Of a stretch of 64,000 nucleotides of DNA, positions 19,294-28,547 are shown piece after piece. Position 1 is the first letter of the stretch. Each line of letters begins with the position of its first letter. The notes below the pieces were generated by a model, which did not search any database, had not been told where the DNA came from, and saw only the letters and a list, made by a program, of their open reading frames with translations. The DNA is from Prochlorococcus sp. AG-363-P06. Its GTDB lineage: Bacteria > Cyanobacteriota > Cyanobacteriia > PCC-6307 > Cyanobiaceae. The DNA is taken from assembly GCA_003280025.1 (NCBI GenBank), contig QCGD01000004.1:62001-126000 (forward strand). Direction: 5' to 3'. The position numbers and the translations under genes were made by a program.

Positions 19294-20031
19294 CTAAATG
19301 AATAATTCCTTTGCTGATTCTTGATCACAAAATATTAAAATTTGATGACTAGATTTGATTAATTTTGAGGGAGTTCTATCGCTAGGTTCTTTTTGATCTA
19401 ATAACCTCTTAAGAGCAAGTTGTTTAGATATACCACTGACCAAAAATACTATCTTTGAAGAAGCCGAAAAAACTTTTGGGGTTAATGAAATTCTTTTCAA
19501 ACCTTTACCTTGGTTATAAATAACAAAATCATCTACATTATTATTTTCTTGATAAGGAAATAGTGAAGCTGTATGACCATCATCTCCAAGTCCTAATAAA
19601 GTCAAATCGAAAGATGGGAGGTTTGTTCCACATTTTTCTAGTAGTTTTGAAATAAATAGTTGTTTTATAGATTCTTCATTAAAATTTAAGTCTCTAAAAA
19701 TTTCATAAAAAAAAGCTTTTGATCCATAATTAGTTAGTAATGATTTTTTCAACATTAGAGAATTACTTAATTCTGAATTTGGATCAACACATCTCTCATC
19801 TCCCAAAAATACATCAACATTTTCCCATCCTATATCACTTTTTGAGAGGAGCTGATAAACAGACTTAGGAGTTGTACCTCCACTAACACAAAGTTTAAAC
19901 CTGTCTTTATTCTTAAGTTTTTGAATAATTTGGCTCTCTATATACTTAAAAACTGCTGAAGATAATTCTGACTTATCTTTGTATATCTTTAGGGAATATC
20001 CATTTTTAGTTTTTTCAATCATTTCACCCAT
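19294..20031 (-). CDS. pgl: 6-phosphogluconolactonase
   Basis: Pgl hydrolyses 6-phosphogluconolactone in the oxidative pentose phosphate pathway. Landmarks are LCVSGGTTPKSVYQLL, VDVFLGDERCVDPNSELSN and LLGLGDDGHTASLFP. The length is 245 residues. The start overlaps the end of gnd by 13 bases, so the two steps are coupled in translation. Confidence 0.95.
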   Translation of the reverse strand: MGEMIEKTKNGYSLKIYKDKSELSSAVFKYIESQIIQKLKNKDRFKLCVSGGTTPKSVYQLLSKSDIGWENVDVFLGDERCVDPNSELSNSLMLKKSLLTNYGSKAFFYEIFRDLNFNEESIKQLFISKLLEKCGTNLPSFDLTLLGLGDDGHTASLFPYQENNNVDDFVIYNQGKGLKRISLTPKVFSASSKIVFLVSGISKQLALKRLLDQKEPSDRTPSKLIKSSHQILIFCDQESAKELFI

Positions 20032-21437
20032 TTAGTATGAAAACTTCCCTCTTTATCAATTCTTTCATAAGTATGAGATCCAAAGCAATCTCTCATTGCT
20101 TGAACCAAATTTTGTGGAAGCCTATTTGTTCTATAACTATTAAAATAATCTAAAGTACTTGATAGACATGGTACTGGTATTCCTGCATTTGTAGATAAAG
20201 ATACTACGTTGGCTAAGTTATCTAATCTTGTTGCTATTTCATTATTGAACCATTCATCAAAAATTAAATTCTTTAAATTAGGATTTTTGTTATATGCATC
20301 TTGAATTTTACTTAGTAATTTTGATCTAATAATACAGCCACCTTTCCATATTTGAGCAATTGATGGCATATTCAAACCATAATTGTATACCGAAGATGCT
20401 TCTCTTAATATGTCCATTCCCTGGGCATAACTAGCTATAGTCGCAAGAACAACTGCGTCAAAAAGAGGTTTCATCCCATTTGAAACATCTCCTAAATCAA
20501 AATCTTCTATTTCTTGCGTTTGCATAGTTTTTTCAATTTCGATACGTTGATCTTTAAGAGAACTCATTACCCTGGCATTTAAAGAAGCATAAATTGTCGG
20601 AACTGATACACCAAGCTCTAATGCGCTAACGACAGTCCATAGTCCAGTACCTTTTTGTCCGGCTTTATCCAATATTTTTTCCACAACATCATCCCCTGTT
20701 ATCTCATCCTTTGTTTTTAGACATATCTCTGTTATCTCAACCAAATATGATGATAATTCATCAGTATTATTCCAGATACCAAAAACTTCCGACATCTTAG
20801 TGCAATCCATACCTTTAACCCTTTTCATAAGGTCATAAGCTTCGGCAAGTATCTGTTCAATTCCGTATTCGATTCCATTATGAACAGTTTTAACAAAATG
20901 ACCTGACCCCCCTGGACCAACATATGCAACACATGGTCCATCTTCAACTTTGGCTGCCATCGTAGTTAATAAACTTTCAATTGCATCATAAGAAGCCTTA
21001 GTCCCACCAGGCATCATACTTGGGCCTTCCAAAGCCCCTTTAGCGCCGCCAGAGACTCCCATTCCTATGTATCCGAAGCTTTTGCTTTCGAGAGTATTTA
21101 CTCTTCTTTCTGTATCTTTAAACTGTGAATTACCGCCATCAATTAATAAATCACCTTCTTCTAGATATCCAGAAATATTATCAATAACAGCATCAGTTGC
21201 AGATCCTGCTTTTACCATCATTAAAATTCTTCTAGGTCTCTCAAGTTTACTTACAAATTCTTGAAGGGTTTTAGCTCCCTCTATATTCTTCCCTAGACCT
21301 CTACCCTTTAGAAATTCTTCAGTTTTTGAATAGGTTCTATTAAAAACAACACTAGAAAATCCATTCCTTTCTGCATTAAGTACTAAATTTTCACCCATAA
21401 CTCCAAGACCGATTAAACCAAAATGTGCCTTGGACAT
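20019..21437 (-). CDS. gnd: 6-phosphogluconate dehydrogenase (decarboxylating)
   Basis: Gnd makes ribulose 5-phosphate and NADPH. The Rossmann motif GLIGLGVMGENLVLNAERNG is at the N-terminus, followed by LIDGGNSQFKDT, the signature YIGMGVSGGAKGALEGPS, HFVKTVHNGIEYG and the DKAGQKGTGLWT substrate loop. I set the start at ATG 21437 (472 residues). A further in-frame start at 21455 would add six residues and is less likely. Confidence 0.96.
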   Translation of the reverse strand: MSKAHFGLIGLGVMGENLVLNAERNGFSSVVFNRTYSKTEEFLKGRGLGKNIEGAKTLQEFVSKLERPRRILMMVKAGSATDAVIDNISGYLEEGDLLIDGGNSQFKDTERRVNTLESKSFGYIGMGVSGGAKGALEGPSMMPGGTKASYDAIESLLTTMAAKVEDGPCVAYVGPGGSGHFVKTVHNGIEYGIEQILAEAYDLMKRVKGMDCTKMSEVFGIWNNTDELSSYLVEITEICLKTKDEITGDDVVEKILDKAGQKGTGLWTVVSALELGVSVPTIYASLNARVMSSLKDQRIEIEKTMQTQEIEDFDLGDVSNGMKPLFDAVVLATIASYAQGMDILREASSVYNYGLNMPSIAQIWKGGCIIRSKLLSKIQDAYNKNPNLKNLIFDEWFNNEIATRLDNLANVVSLSTNAGIPVPCLSSTLDYFNSYRTNRLPQNLVQAMRDCFGSHTYERIDKEGSFHTKWVK

Positions 21438-21533
21438 AAATAATAAAAAACTCAATAAATATAGTTTGCATGCAACTTTAGAAAATTGCTCAAAAAAAAC
21501 TACTTATGTCAGCGAAAAACGATCGAAAATGAA

Positions 21534-22829
21534 TTAAATAATAGTTCCATTTGCAATAGTTGCATTCTTTACTACTACTACAATTCCATTTCTAATATAA
21601 AATCCTAGTTCTGGCTTATCAGCGTCTTCTACTCGATCTTTATTTATTATTACTACATTATCGCCTATCCTTGTGTTCTTATCTAAAATAGCTCTTTTAA
21701 CTGTTGTTCCCTCTCCTACACCAAGAGGAGTGCCACCACCTTTTCTTAATTCAACTCTCTCTTCAGGTGACTCAAAGAAATCCGCCCCCATTACCAATGT
21801 GTCCTCAAGAACAGAATCACTTTCAATCCTACTCCTTACCCCTAAAACACAATGCAAAATACTACATGACTTCAAAATTGTTCCTTCACAAACTATTGAA
21901 TCAGTAATTTGAGCATCTACAAGTTTTGAAGGAGGAAGAAATCTTGGCCTTGTATATATTGGAAATTTTTCATCATAAAAGCTAAACGGAGGTTTCGGTT
22001 GCTGTGTTAGAGCTAAATTAGATTCAAAAAATGCTCCAATAGTTCCAATATCTTCCCAGTAATCATTAAATACATAACTCTTTAAAGTATCTCCCCTAAG
22101 AAGAGCTTCAGGAATTATATCTTTACCAAAATCTGTATAAGTAGGAAACTTGTTTAAAAGGTCAAAAAGGGTATTTCTGCTAAAAACATAAATGCCCATT
22201 GAAGCAAGATATGGTTTTTCTGAGGCAGATTCCTTAGTTAATCCAAATTGAGAGGTATCTACAGCCATCGCCTTCAATTTTTCTCCAGTAGGCTTTTCAC
22301 TGAATTCTTTAATATTTCCAAAATCATCTGTTCTCATAAGTCCAAAGCCTTCAGCTTGAGCTTCATCTACAGGTAATGCAGCAACAGTTAAATCAGAATT
22401 ATTATCTCTATGATGCTGAACGAATAAACTGTAATCCATTCTGTAAAGTTGATCTCCTGATAATATTAAATACTCATCAACATCCCATTCTTGAAATAAC
22501 CATTGGTATTTTCTTACAGCATCTGCAGTACCTTCAAACCATTTTGGACTTTCAGGTGTCTGTTGGGCAGCTAATACCTCTACAAATCCTTGTCCAAAAG
22601 GGCCATTTAGATTGTAAGTTCTTCCTATATGCCTATTAAGTGATGCACTATTGAACTGAGTCAATACGTACATTTTTTCAATACCTGAATTAATACAATT
22701 ACTAATTGGTATATCAATTAAACGATATTTTCCTGCTAATGGAACAGCAGGTTTCGCCCTCATTTTAGTTAAGGGATAAAGTCTAGAACCTTTTCCTCCT
22801 CCGAGGATGATTGCCAACACACGCTTCAT
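21534..22829 (-). CDS. glgC: Glucose-1-phosphate adenylyltransferase
   Basis: GlgC makes ADP-glucose for glycogen. The nucleotidyltransferase signature [20 protein letters not shown] is at residues 10-29, followed by [14 protein letters not shown], the substrate site around SEKPTGEKL, and a C-terminal left-handed beta-helix. The length of 431 residues is the cyanobacterial and plant-like size, allosterically controlled by 3-phosphoglycerate and phosphate in the family. Confidence 0.97.
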   Translation of the reverse strand: MKRVLAIILGGGKGSRLYPLTKMRAKPAVPLAGKYRLIDIPISNCINSGIEKMYVLTQFNSASLNRHIGRTYNLNGPFGQGFVEVLAAQQTPESPKWFEGTADAVRKYQWLFQEWDVDEYLILSGDQLYRMDYSLFVQHHRDNNSDLTVAALPVDEAQAEGFGLMRTDDFGNIKEFSEKPTGEKLKAMAVDTSQFGLTKESASEKPYLASMGIYVFSRNTLFDLLNKFPTYTDFGKDIIPEALLRGDTLKSYVFNDYWEDIGTIGAFFESNLALTQQPKPPFSFYDEKFPIYTRPRFLPPSKLVDAQITDSIVCEGTILKSCSILHCVLGVRSRIESDSVLEDTLVMGADFFESPEERVELRKGGGTPLGVGEGTTVKRAILDKNTRIGDNVVIINKDRVEDADKPELGFYIRNGIVVVVKNATIANGTII

Positions 22830-22958
22830 TCAATCTACATGGAGGTATATACAACTATTAAACGTAGCTGATAATGTGCAAATTTAGAAAGAGGAATGGT
22901 CAGTTTTTAAAGGTATTTCAAAAAAATCCATGAAAAACTTAATATAAATGAGTAATTT

Positions 22959-24269
22959 TTAATTAATTTGCTCTTCATCTACTAAAGAAAACAATTTTTC
23001 TACTATTTTCAATGAAGCTTGTCTTTCCTCTCTTGACTGAGGACTTCTTAATTTCGTTACAGGAGTATGCAGAATCTTATTAATGATTCCTTTCGTAAGA
23101 GCTTCTACCACTTTTCTTTCGCGAGCAGAAAAATCAGGTCCCATTCTACTAAGAGCTTTTTGAAGTTCTTCCTTTCTAATCAATTCCAAATCTGATCTTA
23201 GTTTATTTATAACAGGGACAGCTTCTAAACTCGCCCACCATTCTAAAAAAATTATTCTCTCTTCATCAACTAAAGATTCAGCTTCTTGTGCTATTTTTTG
23301 TCTGAATTCTTGATTCCTAGAAACAACCTCTTGCAAGTCGTCAACATCAAAAGACTTAACAAACTGATGTTGTTTAACATCACTAGATATATTTCTTGGT
23401 ACACCAATATCAATAAATTTAAGTTTGTTATTTAATTTTATGTTTTTAACTCTTTCTAAATCAATCAACGGATCTTCGGAGGCCGTACTTGTAAAAACAA
23501 GAGAGGATATAGAGATATTATCGTTTAATTCATTTAAACCTTTACAGAGAATTTTAAGATCTGGGAAATCTCCAGCAAGATTTCTTGCTCTATCGATATT
23601 TCTATTGATAAGAATTAGTTCATGACAACCTTTAGATTTCAAATGAGTAATTAAAAGTCTACTCATACGACCAGCTCCAACAACAAGAACTTTTTCTGAT
23701 TCCAAAGTTACTAGGCCATCAACACCATTTTCCTGACCAATTTTCAATTGAGCCAGTTCTACAGCTGCTGAGCTTATTGATACAGCACCAGTTCCTAAAT
23801 TAGTTTCAGATCTAACTTTTTTACCTGTACTAACTGATTGACTTAATAATCTATTAAGTATAGGCCCTGTAGATTGATTCTCCTGACCTAATCGCATCAT
23901 TTTTTTTACTTGCGAAAGGATTTGACCTTCACCTAATACAAGGCTATCTAAGCCAGCCGATACTTTCATTAAATGTAATACCGCCTCTTCTTGTTTAAAA
24001 TCGAAAAGATGAGGATTTAAATCTTCAAAAATTACTCCAGAATATTCTGAAATAAATTCTTTAATAGATGAAATACCAAGATTCTTATCTTTAACAAGCG
24101 CATAGATTTCTAATCTATTACAAGTACTTAAAATAGAGACCTCCAAAATATCATTGAAAGCTTTCAACACTTTCAATGATTCTGGGATCGATTGATCAGG
24201 GATACTTAACTTCTCACGCACTTCGACAGGTGCCGTGCGATGACTTAGTCCGACGACAACAATATGCAT
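22959..24269 (-). CDS. hemA: Glutamyl-tRNA reductase
   Basis: HemA makes glutamate-1-semialdehyde, the committed step to haem, chlorophyll and bilins. The N-terminus HIVVVGLSHRTAPVEVREKL and the catalytic Cys50 in ILSTCNRLEIYA are clear. An NADPH-binding domain (VLVVGAGRMSRLLITHL) and a C-terminal dimerisation helix domain follow. The length of 436 residues is full. It lies between glpX and glgC. Confidence 0.97.
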   Translation of the reverse strand: MHIVVVGLSHRTAPVEVREKLSIPDQSIPESLKVLKAFNDILEVSILSTCNRLEIYALVKDKNLGISSIKEFISEYSGVIFEDLNPHLFDFKQEEAVLHLMKVSAGLDSLVLGEGQILSQVKKMMRLGQENQSTGPILNRLLSQSVSTGKKVRSETNLGTGAVSISSAAVELAQLKIGQENGVDGLVTLESEKVLVVGAGRMSRLLITHLKSKGCHELILINRNIDRARNLAGDFPDLKILCKGLNELNDNISISSLVFTSTASEDPLIDLERVKNIKLNNKLKFIDIGVPRNISSDVKQHQFVKSFDVDDLQEVVSRNQEFRQKIAQEAESLVDEERIIFLEWWASLEAVPVINKLRSDLELIRKEELQKALSRMGPDFSARERKVVEALTKGIINKILHTPVTKLRSPQSREERQASLKIVEKLFSLVDEEQIN

Positions 24270-24286
24270 ATAATCAATAGTAAATT

Positions 24287-25288
24287 TTAGAGGCTGATGC
24301 TTTTTGCACCGTCTTTTATATGTATTGTATTAGTGAATCGAGCAGTACTATCTAAAGTACTAATTACTAGACTACTTGTTCTAACGCAATCCTTCTCAAA
24401 TTTAACACCATCAAATAACAATCCGTCAGTTATTCCACTTCCAGCGAAAACAACATTTTCTCCAGATGCAAGTTCGTTAGCCTCATAAATTCTATCTATA
24501 TCAGTTATGCCCATCTCATTTAGACGCTTGATATTACCTTCTTTTGTGTAATCTGCCCACTCAGATGTTTGAGCAATTGCCGGGTCATATACCAGCTGTC
24601 CTTGAAAATGACCTCCTAAAGCTCTCATTGCAGCCGCTGAAATTACGCCCTCTGGAGCAGCTCCAATTCCCATTAAGCAATGTGTTCCAGTTCCTGCAAA
24701 TCCACAGGCAATTGCTGCCTGAACATCTCCATCAGAAATGGGTTGAACTTTAGCTCCACATTGACGTATCTCTCTAATTAAGTCCTTATGCCTTGTTCTA
24801 TCCATCACAACTACTGTAAGCTCGCTAATTGAGAGATCTAAACAACTACTTAGAATCTTTAAATTTTCAGTAGCAGAATTTCTAATATCTACCTTTCCTT
24901 TAGCCGCTGGTGGTGCTGCTAGTTTGTTCATATAAAAATCAGGAGCATTAAATAGTCCTCCAGTATCAGAAGCAGCTAAAACTGCCATTGATCCACGTTG
25001 ATTATTAGCACATAGATTAGTACCCTCACAAGGATCCACAGCAAAATCAACTCCTGGACCACTACCGCTTCCAACTTCTTCACCGATATAGAGCATAGGT
25101 GCCTCATCACGTTCACCTTCTCCAATAACTATTTTCCCTTTCATATCAATTTTGCCCATTCGCAATCTCATTGCTTCAACAGCAGCAGCATCAGCTTCAT
25201 CTTTTTGACCAAGTCCTGTAAGTTTCGCTGATGCGATTGCGGCCTGCTCGACTACTTCGAGAATTTCTTGAATTAAAGTTTGATTCAC
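24287..25288 (-). CDS. glpX: Class II fructose-1,6-/sedoheptulose-1,7-bisphosphatase
   Basis: GlpX-type phosphatase, in cyanobacteria usually a dual FBPase/SBPase of the Calvin cycle. Metal and substrate motifs are [35 protein letters not shown] and [20 protein letters not shown]. The length is 333 residues. The start codon is GTG. The divergent rpe starts 186 bases away, across a region with a perfect dyad. Confidence 0.96.
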   Translation of the reverse strand: MNQTLIQEILEVVEQAAIASAKLTGLGQKDEADAAAVEAMRLRMGKIDMKGKIVIGEGERDEAPMLYIGEEVGSGSGPGVDFAVDPCEGTNLCANNQRGSMAVLAASDTGGLFNAPDFYMNKLAAPPAAKGKVDIRNSATENLKILSSCLDLSISELTVVVMDRTRHKDLIREIRQCGAKVQPISDGDVQAAIACGFAGTGTHCLMGIGAAPEGVISAAAMRALGGHFQGQLVYDPAIAQTSEWADYTKEGNIKRLNEMGITDIDRIYEANELASGENVVFAGSGITDGLLFDGVKFEKDCVRTSSLVISTLDSTARFTNTIHIKDGAKSISL

Positions 25289-25328
25289 AATTAAATTTTT
25301 AAAGTTTTTCTTAGAGGTTTAAATTATG

Positions 25329-25357
25329 TTCTCATAAAAATTACATTTTTATGAGAA
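25329..25357. repeat. Perfect 13-bp inverted repeat between glpX and rpe
   Basis: TTCTCATAAAAAT (25329-25341), a three-base spacer TAC, then ATTTTTATGAGAA (25345-25357). The two arms are exactly complementary. It lies about 41 bases upstream of the glpX start and 118 bases upstream of the rpe start in a divergent intergenic region. There is no T tract typical of a terminator, so a protein-binding dyad or a small-RNA hairpin is possible. Confidence 0.7.
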
Positions 25358-25474
25358 TTATTATGCTAATAAGCTTTTTTTAACTCTTTACAGCTGTTAC
25401 TTTATCAGGCCATGACTTTAAATTAGGAATAAACAACTAAATATAGTATCTTTATTAAATATTTTCAAAATAAA

Positions 25475-26233
25475 ATGACCGAGACTAATCAAACAAATTC
25501 AGATGGTGCTAATAGACCAATTCAAATAATCCCTTCCGTACTACCAGCAGATTGGGCGAACATGGGTAGCTGTGTAAAAGAACTTGAAGAAGCAGGCGTT
25601 GATAGAATTCAATTTGATGTTATGGATGGAAATTTCGTCCCTAATCTCACATTCGGACCGGAAATGATTGCCGCATGTAGAAAATATTGTAACGTCCCTT
25701 TTGAAACCCAATTAATGGTAAGTCAATATAACTGTGAAACAATGCTTGAATCTTATGTCAAAGCAACAAAAGGGGCTAATGGAGAACCTGGTGTAGTAAT
25801 TGCACATGCAGAATCTAATATACATCTCCATAGAGTTCTTGGAAGGATAAGAGACCTTGGAGGGTCTCCATCAGTTGCATTAAATCCTCATACACCATTT
25901 GAAATGATAGAAAACATAATGGACATGGTAGATCATGTTTTGGTTATGACAGTTAATCCAGGTTTTGGAGGGCAAGCATATATACCAACGATGTTAAATA
26001 AAATCAGAAAGATAAGAAAATTTGTTATTGAAAAGAATTTAAATGTGGATATCGAAGTTGATGGGGGCATAAAAGCAAATTGGACTATTTCCCAATGTGC
26101 AGCGGCTGGAGCAAATTGCTTCATTGCAGGGAGTGGAATGTTTGCCTACCCTTCTTTAAAAGAAGGGTGTGATGATTTAAGAAAAGTTGCCCAAGACGCA
26201 CAAAATGGCAAGGTAATTTCAGAACCTCAATAA
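25475..26233 (+). CDS. rpe: Ribulose-phosphate 3-epimerase
   Basis: Rpe interconverts ribulose 5-phosphate and xylulose 5-phosphate. This is a TIM-barrel enzyme with IIPSVLPADWANMG, FDVMDGNFVPNLTFGP, VLVMTVNPGFGGQAYIP, the IEVDGGIKANW strand and a FIAGSGMFAYP phosphate-binding end. The length is 252 residues with a short extra N-terminus (TETNQTNSDGANRP). Confidence 0.97.
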   Translation: MTETNQTNSDGANRPIQIIPSVLPADWANMGSCVKELEEAGVDRIQFDVMDGNFVPNLTFGPEMIAACRKYCNVPFETQLMVSQYNCETMLESYVKATKGANGEPGVVIAHAESNIHLHRVLGRIRDLGGSPSVALNPHTPFEMIENIMDMVDHVLVMTVNPGFGGQAYIPTMLNKIRKIRKFVIEKNLNVDIEVDGGIKANWTISQCAAAGANCFIAGSGMFAYPSLKEGCDDLRKVAQDAQNGKVISEPQ

Positions 26234-26253
26234 AAAAATAAAAATTGATTTAA

Positions 26254-27183
26254 CTACCCAAAAATCCAGCCATAACTATGTAAGCCAATACCTAAAAAAT
26301 TGACTCCTACATAACATATCAAGACAACAAAGAAGCCAGTAGTGGCTAACAACGCAGGTCTTCTACCTTGCCACCCTTTACTAATTCTCATATGAAGATA
26401 GGCAGCGTAAAACAACCATGTAATAAATGCCCATGTTTCTTTTGGATCCCAACTCCACCAAGTTCCCCAGGCCTCATTGGCCCAAACAGCACCAGAAATT
26501 AAACCAAGAGTTAAAAGAACAAATCCTACCAATATTGATCGATAACTTAATGTATCTAATTCTTCTGAATGTGAAAATTCAATAGGCTGTATTATGTTTT
26601 TCAAAGCATATGAATTTGATATTTTAAATCCTCCTATACCTGTAGAACTACTTCTTATTTGTAGAGGTTGATTTTTATTGATAAATAATACAGAAGCTGA
26701 AAGCAGAGAACCAATAATAAGAGCCGCATAACTAAGCATTACAACACTTACATGCATAATTAACCAACTAGATCTTAATGCAGGCACCAAATTAGATGAT
26801 AATTTCAAATCATCAGGTAAAACAAAACAAGCAAACGCAATAGTCAGCAACTCAATTGGTATAGCTATTGAAGGAATAATTGGAGACTGATATTCCCTCT
26901 CAATTAACAACTGCCCCAAAGAGATTCCCCAAACAAGAAAATAAAGTGATTCATATAAATTACTTATTGGAAAATGTCCAGATATAGACCATCTAAAGAT
27001 TAATTGTAAAGCTATGAAAAGATTTACTAAAATAGTAAGAATTCGAACAATAGAAGATGATTTCTTAGTAAAAACATTAAATAAAGATATTGGTAGATTA
27101 ATTAAAAGAATATAAAAGACTAAAAGTCCTATAGTAGATACAGGATCATATATTAAATTTTTTAAAACATTATTAAATATCAT
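26254..27183 (-). CDS. ccsA: c-type cytochrome biogenesis protein CcsA (Ycf5)
   Basis: CcsA is the membrane haem-handling subunit of system II cytochrome c maturation, acting with CcsB on the lumenal side of the thylakoid. There are several hydrophobic membrane segments. The tryptophan-rich haem-binding WWD motif WGTWWSWDPKETW lies near the C-terminal third, and conserved histidines follow (YLHMRI, GLHSYGW). The length of 309 residues matches Ycf5. Confidence 0.95.
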   Translation of the reverse strand: MIFNNVLKNLIYDPVSTIGLLVFYILLINLPISLFNVFTKKSSSIVRILTILVNLFIALQLIFRWSISGHFPISNLYESLYFLVWGISLGQLLIEREYQSPIIPSIAIPIELLTIAFACFVLPDDLKLSSNLVPALRSSWLIMHVSVVMLSYAALIIGSLLSASVLFINKNQPLQIRSSSTGIGGFKISNSYALKNIIQPIEFSHSEELDTLSYRSILVGFVLLTLGLISGAVWANEAWGTWWSWDPKETWAFITWLFYAAYLHMRISKGWQGRRPALLATTGFFVVLICYVGVNFLGIGLHSYGWIFG

Positions 27184-27294
27184 TTTAAGGGTTAAAAACT
27201 TAATTTAATTTCTATTAAAAATCAAATAATAATTGGAATCAATAATAAATGAGTAAAGTTTTAATAATTACGTTTTATTTTTTTAGTTAGTCTT

Positions 27295-28023
27295 TCAAAG
27301 TTGAAAATTATCACCTAAATAATATTTTTTTACTATCGCATCATTTGCTAATTCACTTGATGATCCATAAGCTAAAATTCTTCCTTCACTCATAACATAT
27401 GACTTATTAGTTATTAAAAGTGTCTCTCTTACGTTATGGTCTGTAATAAGGATACCAACTCCAGTATTACTTAATTTAAGAATAAGTTTCTTTAAATCAT
27501 TAACTGCTAAAGGGTCTATTCCTGCAAATGGTTCGTCTAACAATAAATATTTAGGACCTTTTCTACCAACAGAAAGCGCTCTAGCTATTTCACACCTCCT
27601 TCTTTCACCTCCCGATAGTTGAAAACCAAAATTATCTACAAAATTATTTAAATTGAATTCATTAATTATTTTCTCTCTCCTATTTCGTATTACTGCAGTA
27701 CTAGAAGATGAGTTTTGCAAAGCCAAATCAATATTTTCCTTAACTGTTAGATCTCTAAATATACTTGCCTCCTGAGTTAAATATCCCAAACCTATTCTCG
27801 CTCTAGAATGCAGAGGCAAATTTGTAATGTATTTGTTATTCATCAAAATATCACCTTTTTCAGCCTTGAGATTTCCTACTGCAAGATTAAAAGTCGTAGT
27901 TTTCCCAGCTCCATTAGGACCCATAAGACCAACGACTTCTCCTGGTTTAACCGTTATTGAAACATCATCAACTATTAATCTTCCTTCAATGGTCAAAGAT
28001 ACGTTTTTAATTCTTAAACTCAT
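27295..28023 (-). CDS. lptB: LPS-export ABC transporter ATPase LptB
   Basis: LptB powers lipopolysaccharide transport to the outer membrane. The Walker A is GPNGAGKTT (residues 35-43), the signature is LSGGERRRCEIARAL, Walker B is YLLLDEPFAGIDP, and the C-terminal YYLGDNFQL end is characteristic of LptB. The length is 242 residues. It fits with lpxD elsewhere in the window. Confidence 0.92.
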   Translation of the reverse strand: MSLRIKNVSLTIEGRLIVDDVSITVKPGEVVGLMGPNGAGKTTTFNLAVGNLKAEKGDILMNNKYITNLPLHSRARIGLGYLTQEASIFRDLTVKENIDLALQNSSSSTAVIRNRREKIINEFNLNNFVDNFGFQLSGGERRRCEIARALSVGRKGPKYLLLDEPFAGIDPLAVNDLKKLILKLSNTGVGILITDHNVRETLLITNKSYVMSEGRILAYGSSSELANDAIVKKYYLGDNFQL

Positions 28024-28172
28024 TTTTCTTATAACTGCAGAAGTATCTTTTTTTCATAAAGACAATTTTTATTAACTCTTTTATTTCATTCTAAAACAAA
28101 TTCAAACATTTTTTCTATAAGAAGTAGATAATTTCTTCTACTTTAATCTTACTAGAATTACTTCTAAAAAAT

Positions 28173-28541
28173 TCAAACACGCCTTAAATAGGGTTTATCA
28201 TTCTCATTTAGCTTCTCTTTATATTGAAGCTTTATTAACAATTCCTCTAAACATTTACAAAAAGATTCAAGATCAATTCCTAAATTAATATTTGTCCTAG
28301 TTTTTATCCTACCTAAACCTTCACCAAGCAGAATAGTGGCTCCATTTAAATTTCCTTTACTTAAGTGAAATTGTGAAACTGATACTTGAAGTATTCCTTG
28401 AATCACTTGTCTTTGATCTCCGTCAACAGTATTCCATATGTCTTCAAAAGCATCATGAGCTTCATACCATTTTTGATCATTAAAGAGATTCAAAGCAAAA
28501 AAAAGGGAATCTTGAAAACTTTTTGTGTTTTCTTCATTCAT
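28173..28541 (-). CDS. DUF309 protein
   Basis: This 122-residue helical protein has the DUF309 signature: ALNLFNDQKWYEAHDAFEDIW, followed by QVIQGILQVSVSQFHLSKGN. The family has a conserved E-x-H pair (WYEAHDAFE) that may bind metal. No biochemical function is established. It lies seven bases downstream of typA on the same strand (start at 28541, typA stop at 28548). Confidence 0.88.
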   Translation of the reverse strand: MNEENTKSFQDSLFFALNLFNDQKWYEAHDAFEDIWNTVDGDQRQVIQGILQVSVSQFHLSKGNLNGATILLGEGLGRIKTRTNINLGIDLESFCKCLEELLIKLQYKEKLNENDKPYLRRV

Positions 28542-28547
28542 AAATAC

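Noticed and set aside
25386-25402. HLR1/RpaB-like site TTTACAGCTGTTACTTT between glpX and rpe
   Set aside because: The two half-sites are 9 bases apart instead of the 10 expected for HLR1, and the second is not GTTACA. I would not call a site from it.
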